Assembly (NCBI RefSeq): GCF_963662255.1
Contig: NC_085047.1
Location: 23,441,258 to 23,505,257, forward strand
Length of the DNA stretch: 64,000 nt
Source: Cinclus cinclus
Lineage: Eukaryota > Chordata > Aves > Passeriformes > Cinclidae
Direction: 5' to 3'
Each line of letters begins with the position of its first letter. The stretch's first letter is position 1. Shown piece after piece: positions 1-9,660 of this stretch. The notes beneath the pieces were generated by a model. It had not been told where the DNA came from. It worked only from the letters and a program-made list of their open reading frames with translations, and did not search any database. A program made the position numbers and the translations under genes.

Positions 1-63
1 GCGGCGATATGGGGCCGCTTGGCAGGTGGCCGAAGAAAGACGGCTGCCCCGTGAATGTGGTGC

Positions 64-186
64 CAGAAGGCAAGTTTCAGCAGGGCGTTCCGGGCCAGCT
101 CAATGTGCAGCCGCAGTTGTTCTAGGCGAGTTCTAGCCGAGAAGCTTTCCGTCTCCATTCACGAGACAAGAAAGGCAGAAGGCAAG
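64..186. repeat. 11-bp direct repeat pair (64-74 and 176-186)
   Basis: CAGAAGGCAAG occurs twice, 112 bases apart. A similar pair, CGAAAGCCAG, lies at 240-249 and 697-706, with a one-mismatch relative at 636-645. These are scattered short words and do not form a regular subunit. Confidence 0.7.
120..141. repeat. Internal 11-bp tandem duplication
   Basis: TTCTAGGCGAG is followed at once by TTCTAGCCGAG, one mismatch. This is the only immediate tandem duplication I noticed inside the unit. Offset 128, in the first copy, is mutated G to A in unit 45 (60860). Confidence 0.85.
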
Positions 187-278
187 GGCACCCAGGGTTG
201 AGAAGAAAAGTGCGCGTAGCGAGCTCGTTGCGGCAGAGGCGAAAGCCAGGAGCAGCGCGCTCGGTGCGAGAAGTAGAG

Positions 279-289
279 GGCGCTTCGCC
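279..289. other. Short hairpin, GGCG/CGCC
   Basis: A 4-bp stem (279-282 with 286-289) and a 3-base loop. Very short; it could form in single-stranded DNA or RNA, but no function is implied. Confidence 0.45.
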
Positions 290-332
290 TCCTTGGGAAG
301 GAAATCGCGTCTGGGCACGAACGACAGCCAGC

Positions 333-340
333 GAAGCTTC
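333..340. other. 8-bp palindrome containing a HindIII site
   Basis: GAAGCTTC is self-complementary. A second HindIII site sits at 142-147, so HindIII should cut every unit into pieces of about 193 and 1,187 bp. Confidence 0.85.
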
Positions 341-411
341 AGGAACAACAGGCTGTTCTGCTCAGCGTACGAGCCTGAAGTGAGTGGCAAGGGGTAAGCG
401 GGCAGTTCCAA

Positions 412-439
412 GGCATCTAGCTTTCCTGCTAGCAATGCC
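412..439. other. Imperfect inverted repeat, 9-bp stem with 2-base bulge
   Basis: GGCAT (412-416) pairs with ATGCC (435-439), and CTAG (417-420) pairs with CTAG (429-432). CA at 433-434 is bulged and 421-428 forms the loop. It is the longest potential hairpin I found in the unit. It includes an NheI site (428-433). Unit 35 has a C to T change in the loop (47350). Confidence 0.7.
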
Positions 440-552
440 ATTTCTACCCTGCCGTGCAAAACGTTGTCCTTTGCCGTTATGCTCCGAGATGCAGAGAGCA
501 CGTCGGCAGACGCAGTGCAGAGGGAAAGGACACAGTATCCTTGGGAGTGTGA

Positions 553-566
553 CGCCGCTTAGGCGG
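553..566. other. Short GC-rich inverted repeat
   Basis: CGCC (553-556) can pair with GGCG (562-565); an alternative register pairs CCGC (555-558) with GCGG (563-566). The G at 557 is A in units 6 and 8, which changes the loop of the first register and breaks the stem of the second. Confidence 0.5.
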
Positions 567-579
567 GCAAAGCAGAAAG

Positions 580-592
580 GTGCCGCCCTGCA
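580..592. other. Variable cassette: 580G/C, 591 C insertion, 592A/G
   Basis: Three of the recurrent polymorphisms lie in 13 bases. 580C occurs only in units that also carry the additional C (21, 27, 31). 592G occurs only in units without it (11, 14, 16, 19, 24, 25, 28). The insertion turns one C into two and looks like slippage or a single event later spread by exchange. It separates the 1,381-bp from the 1,380-bp class. Confidence 0.9.
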
Positions 593-641
593 CCGGCTTT
601 GACTGCCTGAGCTTCCTTGCTAGGACAGCACCTGTCGAAAG

Positions 642-660
642 CTGGCAACTAGGCTGCCAG
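642..660. other. Perfect 6-bp inverted repeat, 7-base loop
   Basis: CTGGCA (642-647) and TGCCAG (655-660) are perfectly complementary around a 7-base loop. The single change inside it (C to T, unit 34, 46198) falls in the loop, leaving the stem intact in every unit. Confidence 0.65.
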
Positions 661-838
661 AGTGCAGAATGTAGGCGGTGCGGCACGCTTGCTTGCCGAA
701 AGCCAGTATCAGCGAGACAGCGTGCTAGGCTCTGTTTCACAGCTCCTTGGAGAACACGCACTGGAAGAATGCCGTCTCTGTTCCGCAAAAGCTCTGCCCC
801 AGTGAAAGGTGGAAGAAGCAGCCTGTGGCCACGGGCAG

Positions 839-853
839 AGCTGGTCAACAGCT
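839..853. other. 5-bp inverted repeat, 5-base loop
   Basis: AGCTG (839-843) and CAGCT (849-853) are complementary. No variant was seen inside it; unit 4 has a change at 833, just outside. Confidence 0.5.
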
Positions 854-861
854 GCGCCTAA

Positions 862-985
862 CTTTCCCAAGCTGCGAGAGCATTCGCAGCCGAGTTCTGC
901 TTTGACAGAGCTATTGGTGAACTTTTGCAGTCCCGGAAGCTGCTGAAACCAAGGCTGTGTTCCGCCTCTTCATTCTTGGCTTTCT
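862..985. other. Part of the unit without recurrent open frames
   Basis: The 124 bases after the recurring + strand frame that ends at 861 have no open frame of note on either strand. Only two changes were seen here across all units: 910 G to T (unit 10) and 963 C to T (unit 4). Nothing else was recognised. Confidence 0.6.
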
Positions 986-1049
986 GTGCTCCAGCGAGTT
1001 GTCAAGCTCGGACACGGCATTCAGCTTTGCCGCCTCTCTGCACGGAAAG

Positions 1050-1067
1050 CACTAGACAGAACTAGTG
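1050..1067. other. Perfect 6-bp inverted repeat with SpeI site
   Basis: CACTAG (1050-1055) and CTAGTG (1062-1067) flank a 6-base loop. With a one-base bulge the stem can gain one more G-C pair. SpeI (1061-1066) lies here and SphI (GCATGC) just after it at 1076-1081; each appears to cut once per unit and would give a ladder of about 1.38 kb. Confidence 0.65.
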
Positions 1068-1237
1068 TGCTTCGTGCATGCTCTCTCCTCGCTTTTATGG
1101 TCACGGCTCTGCTTTTTGCTTGGCAGCGTTCACAGGGTCCACGGCGTACCTCTTGCACAGCGAGAGGTGGCCGGCGAGGAATACTTGCTGCCTTAAGTCG
1201 TTCCATGCTCAAGGCATTCATCAGAGCAACACAGTGT

Positions 1238-1254
1238 GGGAAAAGAGGAGGGAA
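1238..1254. other. 17-base purine tract
   Basis: A run of G and A only, the longest purine run noticed in the unit. No variant was seen in it across the array. Confidence 0.7.
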
Positions 1255-1300
1255 CATTGCAGGACAAATTTCTATGCCGGGACATTATTGTCTGCGAGAC

Positions 1301-1316
1301 AGCTCTCCGGAGCGCT
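1301..1316. other. 16-bp near-perfect palindrome
   Basis: The centre CTCCGGAG (1305-1312) is a perfect palindrome. Adding AGC (1301-1303) and GCT (1314-1316) gives 14 of 16 self-complementary positions, with one mismatched pair (T1304/C1313). It is invariant in all units, as far as I can read. Confidence 0.7.
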
Positions 1317-1380
1317 AGTATTTGGCCAGGCTGAAATCAGCGCCACGGGAAGCCAATCTGACAAGCGGAGTGCAACGAGC

Positions 1381-2760
1381 GCGGCGATATGGGGCCGCTT
1401 GGCAGGTGGCCGAAGAAAGACGGCTGCCCCGTGAATGTGGTGCCAGAAGGCAAGTTTCAGCAGGGCGTTCCAGGCCAGCTCAATGTGCAGCCGCAGTTGT
1501 TCTAGGCGAGTTCTAGCCGAGAAGCTTTCCGTCTCCATTCACGAGACAAGAAAGGCAGAAGGCAAGGGCACCCAGGGTTGAGAAGAAAAGTGCGCGTAGC
1601 GAGCTCGTTGCGGCAGAGGCGAAAGCCAGGAGCAGCGCGCTCGGTGTGAGAAGTAGAGGGCGCTTCGCCTCCTTGGGAAGGAAATGGCGTCTGGGCACGA
1701 ACGACAGCCAGCGAAGCTTCAGGAACAACAGGCTGTTCTGCTCAGCGTACGAGCCTGAAGTGAGTGGCAAGGGGTAAGCGGGCAGTTCCAAGGCATCTAG
1801 CTTTCCTGCTAGCAATGCCATTTCTACCCTGCCGTGCAAAACGTTGTCCTTTGCCGTTATGCTCCGAGATGCAGAGAGCACGTCGGCAGACGCAGTGCAG
1901 AGGGAAAGGACACAGTATCCTTGGGAGTGTGACGCCGCTTAGGCGGGCAAAGCAGAAAGGTGCCGCCCTGCACCGGCTTTGACTGCCTGAGCTTCCTTGC
2001 TAGGACAGCACCTGTCGAAAGCTGGCAACTAGGCTGCCAGAGTGCAGAATGTAGGCGGTGCGGCACGCTTGCTTGCCGAAAGCCAGTATCAGCGAGACAG
2101 CGTGCTAGGCTCTGTTTCACAGCTCCTTGGAGAACACGCACTGGAAGAATGCCGTCTCTGTTCCGCAAAAGCTCTGCCCCAGTGAAAGGTGGAAGAAGCA
2201 GCCTGTGGCCACGGGCAGAGCTGGTCAACAGCTGCGCCTAACTTTCCCAAGCTGCGAGAGCATTCGCAGCCGAGTTCTGCTTTGACAGAGCTATTGGTGA
2301 ACTTTTGCAGTCCCGGAAGCTGCTGAAACCAAGGCTGTGTTCCGCCTCTTCATTCTTGGCTTTCTGTGCTCCAGCGAGTTGTCAAGCTCGGACACGGCAT
2401 TCAGCTTTGCCGCCTCTCTGCACGGAAAGCACTAGACAGAACTAGTGTGCTTCGTGCATGCTCTCTCCTCGCTTTTATGGTCACGGCTCTGCTTTTTGCT
2501 TGGCAGCGTTCACAGGGTCCACGGCGTACCTCTTGCACAGCGAGAGGTGGCCGGCGAGGAATACTTGCTGGCTTAAGTCGTTCCATGCTCAAGGCATTCA
2601 TCAGAGCAACACAGTGTGGGAAAAGAGGAGGGAACATTGCAGGACAAATTTCTATGCCGGGACATTATTGTCTGCGAGACAGCTCTCCGGAGCGCTAGTA
2701 TTTGGCCAGGCTGAAATCAGCGCCACGGGAAGCCAATCTGACAAGCGGAGTGCAACGAGC
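1381..2760. repeat. Unit 2 (1,380 bp, 4 changes)
   Basis: 1472 G to A, 1647 C to T, 1686 C to G (offset 306, shared only with unit 42) and 2571 C to G (offset 1191). The 1647 change puts a stop into the small + strand frame that the other units keep at offsets 198-383. Confidence 0.95.
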
Positions 2761-4140
2761 GCGGCGATATGGGGCCGCTTGGCAGGTGGCCGAAGAAAGA
2801 CGGCTGCCCCGTGAATGTGGTGCCAGAAGGCAAGTTTCAGCAGGGCGTTCCGGGCCAGCTCAATGTGCAGCCGCAGTTGTTCTAGGCGAGTTCTAGCCGA
2901 GAAGCTTTCCGTCTCCATTCACGAGACAAGAAAGGCAGAAGGCAAGGGCACCCAGGGTTGAGAAGAAAAGTGCGCGTAGCGAGCTCGTTGCGGCAGAGGC
3001 GAAAGCCAGGAGCAGCGCGCTCGGTGCGAGAAGTAGAGGGCGCTTCGCCTCCTTGGGAAGGAAATCGTGTCTGGGCACGAACGACAGCCAGCGAAGCTTC
3101 AGGAACAACAGGCTGTTCTGCTCAGCGTACGAGCCTGAAGTGAGTGGCAAGGGGTAAGCGGGCAGTTCCAAGGCATCTAGCTTTCCTGCTAGCAATGCCA
3201 TTTCTACCCTGCCGTGCAAAACGTTGTCCTTTGCCGTTATGCTCCGAGATGCAGAGAGCACGTCGGCAGACGCAGTGCAGAGGGAAAGGACACAGTATCC
3301 TTGGGAGTGTGACGCCGCTTAGGCGGGCAAAGCAGAAAGGTGCCGCCCTGCACCGGCTTTGACTGCCTGAGCTTCCTTGCTAGGACAGCACCTGTCGAAA
3401 GCTGGCAACTAGGCTGCCAGAGTGCAGAATGTAGGCGGTGCGGCACGCTTGCTTGCCGAAAGCCAGTATCAGCGAGACAGCGTGCTAGGCTCTGTTTCAC
3501 AGCTCCTTGGAGAACACGCACTGGAAGAATGCCGTCTCTGTTCCGCAAAAGCTCTGCCCCAGTGAAAGGTGGAAGAAGCAGCCTGTGGCCACGGGCAGAG
3601 CTGGTCAACAGCTGCGCCTAACTTTCCCAAGCTGCGAGAGCATTCGCAGCCGAGTTCTGCTTTGACAGAGCTATTGGTGAACTTTTGCAGTCCCGGAAGC
3701 TGCTGAAACCAAGGCTGTGTTCCGCCTCTTCATTCTTGGCTTTCTGTGCTCCAGCGAGTTGTCAAGCTCGGACACGGCATTCAGCTTTGCCGCCTCTCTG
3801 CACGGAAAGCACTAGACAGAACTAGTGTGCTTCGTGCATGCTCTCTCCTCGCTTTTATGGTCACGGCTCTGCTTTTTGCTTGGCAGCGTTCACAGGGTCC
3901 ACGGCGTACCTCTTGCACAGCGAGAGGTGGCCGGCGAGGAATACTTGCTGCCTTAAGTCGTTCCATGCTCAAGGCATTCATCAGAGCAACACAGTGTGGG
4001 AAAAGAGGAGGGAACATTGCAGGACAAATTTCTATGCCGGGACATTATTGTCTGCGAGACAGCTCTCCGGAGCGCTAGTATTTGGCCAGGCTGAAATCAG
4101 CGCCACGGGAAGCCAATCTGACAAGCGGAGTGCAACGAGC
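2761..4140. repeat. Unit 3 (1,380 bp, 1 change)
   Basis: 3068 C to T (offset 308), a CpG transition inside the CGCG at 306-309. Confidence 0.95.
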
Positions 4141-5520
4141 GCGGCGATATGGGGCCGCTTGGCAGGTGGCCGAAGAAAGACGGCTGCCCCGTGAATGTGG
4201 TGCCAGAAGGCAAGTTTCAGCAGGGCGTTCCGGGCCAGCTCAATGTGCAGCCGCAGTTGTTCTAGGCGAGTTCTAGCCGAGAAGCTTTCCGTCTCCATTC
4301 ACGAGACAAGAAAGGCAGAAGGCAAGGGCACCCAGGGTTGAGAAGAAAAGTGCGCGTAGCGAGCTCGTTGCGGCAGAGGCGAAAGCCAGGAGCAGCGCGC
4401 TCGGTGCGAGAAGTAGAGGGCGCTTCGCCTCCTTGGGAAGGAAATCGCGTCTGGGCACGAACGACAGCCAGCGAAGCTTCAGGAACAACAGGCTGTTCTG
4501 CTCAGCGTACGAGCCTGAAGTGAGTGGCAAGGGGTAAGCGGGCAGTTCCAAGGCATCTAGCTTTCCTGCTAGCAATGCCATTTCTACCCTGCCGTGCAAA
4601 ACGTTGTCCTTTGCCGTTATGCTCCGAGATGCAGAGAGCACGTCGGCAGACGCAGTGCAGAGGGAAAGGACACAGTATCCTTGGGAGTGTGACGCCGCTT
4701 AGGCGGGCAAAGCAGAAAGGTGCCGCCCTGCACCGGCTTTGACTGCCTGAGCTTCCTTGCTAGGACAGCACCTGTCGAAAGCTGGCAACTAGGCTGCCAG
4801 AGTGCAGAATGTAGGCGGTGCGGCACGCTTGCTTGCCGAAAGCCAGTATCAGCGAGACAGCGTGCTAGGCTCTGTTTCACAGCTCCTTGGAGAACACGCA
4901 CTGGAAGAATGCCGTCTCTGTTCCGCAAAAGCTCTGCCCCAGTGAAAGGTGGAAGAAGCAGCCTGTGGCCACAGGCAGAGCTGGTCAACAGCTGCGCCTA
5001 ACTTTCCCAAGCTGCGAGAGCATTCGCAGCCGAGTTCTGCTTTGACAGAGCTATTGGTGAACTTTTGCAGTCCCGGAAGCTGCTGAAACCAAGGCTGTGT
5101 TCTGCCTCTTCATTCTTGGCTTTCTGTGCTCCAGCGAGTTGTCAAGCTCGGACACGGCATTCAGCTTTGCCGCCTCTCTGCACGGAAAGCACTAGACAGA
5201 ACTAGTGTGCTTCGTGCATGCTCTCTCCTCGCTTTTATGGTCACGGCTCTGCTTTTTGCTTGGCAGCGTTCACAGGGTCCACGGCGTACCTCTTGCACAG
5301 CGAGAGGTGGCCGGCGAGGAATACTTGCTGCCTTAAGTCGTTCCATGCTCAAGGCATTCATCAGAGCAACACAGTGTGGGAAAAGAGGAGGGAACATTGC
5401 AGGACAAATTTCTATGCCGGGACATTATTGTCTGCGAGACAGCTCTCCGGAGCGCTAGTATTTGGCCAGGCTGAAATCAGCGCCACGGGAAGCCAATCTG
5501 ACAAGCGGAGTGCAACGAGC
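4141..5520. repeat. Unit 4 (1,380 bp, 2 changes)
   Basis: 4973 G to A (offset 833) and 5103 C to T (offset 963). Both are CpG transitions found only here. Confidence 0.95.
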
Positions 5521-6900
5521 GCGGCGATATGGGGCCGCTTGGCAGGTGGCCGAAGAAAGACGGCTGCCCCGTGAATGTGGTGCCAGAAGGCAAGTTTCAG
5601 CAGGGCGTTCCGGGCCAGCTCAATGTGCAGCCGCAGTTGTTCTAGGCGAGTTCTAGCCGAGAAGCTTTCCGTCTCCATTCACGAGACAAGAAAGGCAGAA
5701 GGCAAGGGCACCCAGGGTTGAGAAGAAAAGTGCGCGTAGCGAGCTCGTTGCGGCAGAGGCGAAAGCCAGGAGCAGCGCGCTCGGTGCGAGAAGTAGAGGG
5801 CGCTTCGCCTCCTTGGGAAGGAAATCGCGTCTGGGCACGAACGACAGCCAGCGAAGCTTCAGGAACAACAGGCTGTTCTGCTCAGCGTACGAGCCTGAAG
5901 TGAGTGGCAAGGGGTAAGCGGGCAGTTCCAAGGCATCTAGCTTTCCTGCTAGCAATGCCATTTCTACCCTGCCGTGCAAAACGTTGTCCTTTGCCGTTAT
6001 GCTCCGAGATGCAGAGAGCACGTCGGCAGACGCAGTGCAGAGGGAAAGGACACAGTATCCTTGGGAGTGTGACGCCGCTTAGGCGGGCAAAGCAGAAAGG
6101 TGCCGCCCTGCACCGGCTTTGACTGCCTGAGCTTCCTTGCTAGGACAGCACCTGTCGAAAGCTGGCAACTAGGCTGCCAGAGTGCAGAATGTAGGCGGTG
6201 CGGCACGCTTGCTTGCCGAAAGCCAGTATCAGCGAGACAGCGTGCTAGGCTCTGTTTCACAGCTCCTTGGAGAACACGCACTGGAAGAATGCCGTCTCTG
6301 TTCCGCAAAAGCTCTGCCCCAGTGAAAGGTGGAAGAAGCAGCCTGTGGCCACGGGCAGAGCTGGTCAACAGCTGCGCCTAACTTTCCCAAGCTGCGAGAG
6401 CATTCGCAGCCGAGTTCTGCTTTGACAGAGCTATTGGTGAACTTTTGCAGTCCCGGAAGCTGCTGAAACCAAGGCTGTGTTCCGCCTCTTCATTCTTGGC
6501 TTTCTGTGCTCCAGCGAGTTGTCAAGCTCGGACACGGCATTCAGCTTTGCCGCCTCTCTGCACGGAAAGCACTAGACAGAACTAGTGTGCTTCGTGCATG
6601 CTCTCTCCTCGCTTTTATGGTCACGGCTCTGCTTTTTGCTTGGCAGCGTTCACAGGGTCCACGGCGTACCTCTTGCACAGCGAGAGGTGGCCGGCGAGGA
6701 ATACTTGCTGCCTTAAGTCGTTCCATGCTCAAGGCATTCATCAGAGCAACACAGTGTGGGAAAAGAGGAGGGAACATTGCAGGACAAATTTCTATGCCGG
6801 GACATTATTGTCTGCGAGACAGCTCTCCGGAGCGCTAGTATTTGGCCAGGCTGAAATCAGCGCCACGGGAAGCCAATCTGACAAGCGGAGTGCAACGAGC
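5521..6900. repeat. Unit 5 (1,380 bp, consensus)
   Basis: No difference from consensus seen. Confidence 0.95.
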
Positions 6901-8280
6901 GCGGCGATATGGGGCCGCTTGGCAGGTGGCCGAAGAAAGACGGCTGCCCCGTGAATGTGGTGCCAGAAGGCAAGTTTCAGCAGGGCGTTCCGGGCCAGCT
7001 CAATGTGCAGCCGCAGTTGTTCTAGGCGAGTTCTAGCCGAGAAGCTTTCCGTCTCCATTCACGAGACAAGAAAGGCAGAAGGCAAGGGCACCCAGGGTTG
7101 AGAAGAAAAGTGCGCGTAGCGAGCTCGTTGCGGCAGAGGCGAAAGCCAGGAGCAGCGCGCTCGGTGCGAGAAGTAGAGGGCGCTTCGCCTCCTTGGGAAG
7201 GAAATCGCGTCTGGGCACGAACGACAGCCAGCGAAGCTTCAGGAACAACAGGCTGTTCTGCTCAGCGTACGAGCCTGAAGTGAGTGGCAAGGGGTAAGCG
7301 GGCAGTTCCAAGGCATCTAGCTTTCCTGCTAGCAATGCCATTTCTACCCTGCCGTGCAAAACGTTGTCCTTTGCCGTTATGCTCCGAGATGCAGAGAGCA
7401 CGTCGGCAGACGCAGTGCAGAGGGAAAGGACACAGTATCCTTGGGAGTGTGACGCCACTTAGGCGGGCAAAGCAGAAAGGTGCCGCCCTGCACCGGCTTT
7501 GACTGCCTGAGCTTCCTTGCTAGGACAGCACCTGTCGAAAGCTGGCAACTAGGCTGCCAGAGTGCAGAATGTAGGCGGTGCGGCACGCTTGCTTGCCGAA
7601 AGCCAGTATCAGCGAGACAGCGTGCTAGGCTCTGTTTCACAGCTCCTTGGAGAACACGCACTGGAAGAATGCCGTCTCTGTTCCGCAAAAGCTCTGCCCC
7701 AGTGAAAGGTGGAAGAAGCAGCCTGTGGCCACGGGCAGAGCTGGTCAACAGCTGCGCCTAACTTTCCCAAGCTGCGAGAGCATTCGCAGCCGAGTTCTGC
7801 TTTGACAGAGCTATTGGTGAACTTTTGCAGTCCCGGAAGCTGCTGAAACCAAGGCTGTGTTCCGCCTCTTCATTCTTGGCTTTCTGTGCTCCAGCGAGTT
7901 GTCAAGCTCGGACACGGCATTCAGCTTTGCCGCCTCTCTGCACGGAAAGCACTAGACAGAACTAGTGTGCTTCGTGCATGCTCTCTCCTCGCTTTTATGG
8001 TCACGGCTCTGCTTTTTGCTTGGCAGCGTTCACAGGGTCCACGGCGTACCTCTTGCACAGCGAGAGGTGGCCGGCGAGGAATACTTGCTGGCTTAAGTCG
8101 TTCCATGCTCAAGGCATTCATCAGAGCAACACAGTGTGGGAAAAGAGGAGGGAACATTGCAGGACAAATTTCTATGCCGGGACATTATTGTCTGCGAGAC
8201 AGCTCTCCGGAGCGCTAGTATTTGGCCAGGCTGAAATCAGCGCCACGGGAAGCCAATCTGACAAGCGGAGTGCAACGAGC
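6901..8280. repeat. Unit 6 (1,380 bp, 2 changes)
   Basis: 7457 G to A (offset 557, shared with unit 8) and 8091 C to G (offset 1191). The 557 change creates an upstream GTG start that lengthens the recurrent minus-strand frame to 141 codons. Confidence 0.95.
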
Positions 8281-9660
8281 GCGGCGATATGGGGCCGCTT
8301 GGCAGGTGGCCGAAGAAAGACGGCTGCCCCGTGAATGTGGTGCCAGAAGGCAAGTTTCAGCAGGGCGTTCCGGGCCAGCTCAATGTGCAGCCGCAGTTGT
8401 TCTAGGCGAGTTCTAGCCGAGAAGCTTTCCGTCTCCATTCACGAGACAAGAAAGGCAGAAGGCAAGGGCACCCAGGGTTGAGAAGAAAAGTGCGCGTAGC
8501 GAGCTCGTTGCGGCAGAGGCGAAAGCCAGGAGCAGCGCGCTCGGTGCGAGAAGTAGAGGGCGCTTCGCCTCCTTGGGAAGGAAATCGCGTCTGGGCACGA
8601 ACGACAGCCAGCGAAGCTTCAGGAACAACAGGCTGTTCTGCTCAGCGTACGAGCCTGAAGTGAGTGGCAAGGGGTAAGCGGGCAGTTCCAAGGCATCTAG
8701 CTTTCCTGCTAGCAATGCCATTTCTACCCTGCCGTGCAAAACGTTGTCCTTTGCCGTTATGCTCCGAGATGCAGAGAGCACGTCGGCAGACGCAGTGCAG
8801 AGGGAAAGGACACAGTATCCTTGGGAGTGTGACGCCGCTTAGGCGGGCAAAGCAGAAAGGTGCCGCCCTGCACCGGCTTTGACTGCCTGAGCTTCCTTGC
8901 TAGGACAGCACCTGTCGAAAGCTGGCAACTAGGCTGCCAGAGTGCAGAATGTAGGCGGTGCGGCACGCTTGCTTGCCGAAAGCCAGTATCAGCGAGACAG
9001 CGTGCTAGGCTCTGTTTCACAGCTCCTTGGAGAACACGCACTGGAAGAATGCCGTCTCTGTTCCGCAAAAGCTCTGCCCCAGTGAAAGGTGGAAGAAGCA
9101 GCCTGTGGCCACGGGCAGAGCTGGTCAACAGCTGCGCCTAACTTTCCCAAGCTGCGAGAGCATTCGCAGCCGAGTTCTGCTTTGACAGAGCTATTGGTGA
9201 ACTTTTGCAGTCCCGGAAGCTGCTGAAACCAAGGCTGTGTTCCGCCTCTTCATTCTTGGCTTTCTGTGCTCCAGCGAGTTGTCAAGCTCGGACACGGCAT
9301 TCAGCTTTGCCGCCTCTCTGCACGGAAAGCACTAGACAGAACTAGTGTGCTTCGTGCATGCTCTCTCCTCGCTTTTATGGTCACGGCTCTGCTTTTTGCT
9401 TGGCAGCGTTCACAGGGTCCACGGCGTACCTCTTGCACAGCGAGAGGTGGCCGGCGAGGAATACTTGCTGCCTTAAGTCGTTCCATGCTCAAGGCATTCA
9501 TCAGAGCAACACAGTGTGGGAAAAGAGGAGGGAACATTGCAGGACAAATTTCTATGCCGGGACATTATTGTCTGCGAGACAGCTCTCCGGAGCGCTAGTA
9601 TTTGGCCAGGCTGAAATCAGCGCCACGGGAAGCCAATCTGACAAGCGGAGTGCAACGAGC
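8281..9660. repeat. Unit 7 (1,380 bp, consensus)
   Basis: No difference from consensus seen; it lies between the two 557A units. Confidence 0.95.

Larger units (their letters stand above)
1..1380. repeat. Unit 1 (1,380 bp, consensus)
   Basis: No difference from consensus seen. Used as the reference unit for the short internal features listed below, which recur at the same offsets in the other units. Confidence 0.95.

Noticed and set aside
133..848. Recurrent minus-strand open frames of about 122-123 codons (133-501 and 477-848 in each unit)
   Set aside because: They overlap + strand frames and each other, show no recognisable domain, and change freely: the additional C cuts the second to 96 codons, and 557A extends the first to 141 through a GTG start. 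This is not the pattern of a selected gene. A synonymous/nonsynonymous test and RNA-seq would decide.
1..1380. Centromeric CENP-B box
   Set aside because: I checked TTCG and CGAA contexts on both strands against the NTTCGNNNNANNCGGGN pattern; none fits. A centromeric role is not excluded by this.
1..1380. Internal monomer periodicity (for example about 172 bp x 8 or 197 bp x 7)
   Set aside because: The unit length happens to be near these products, but I see no sequence repetition at those spacings; only scattered 9-11-base words recur.
198..1434. Recurrent + strand frames of 61-118 codons (198-383, 384-602, 580-861, 986-1318, 1078-1434)
   Set aside because: Single variants stop or frameshift them (267T in unit 2, 318T in unit 34, 763T in nine units, the additional C in thirteen). 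They overlap in different frames and look like composition-driven open stretches in GC-rich DNA.
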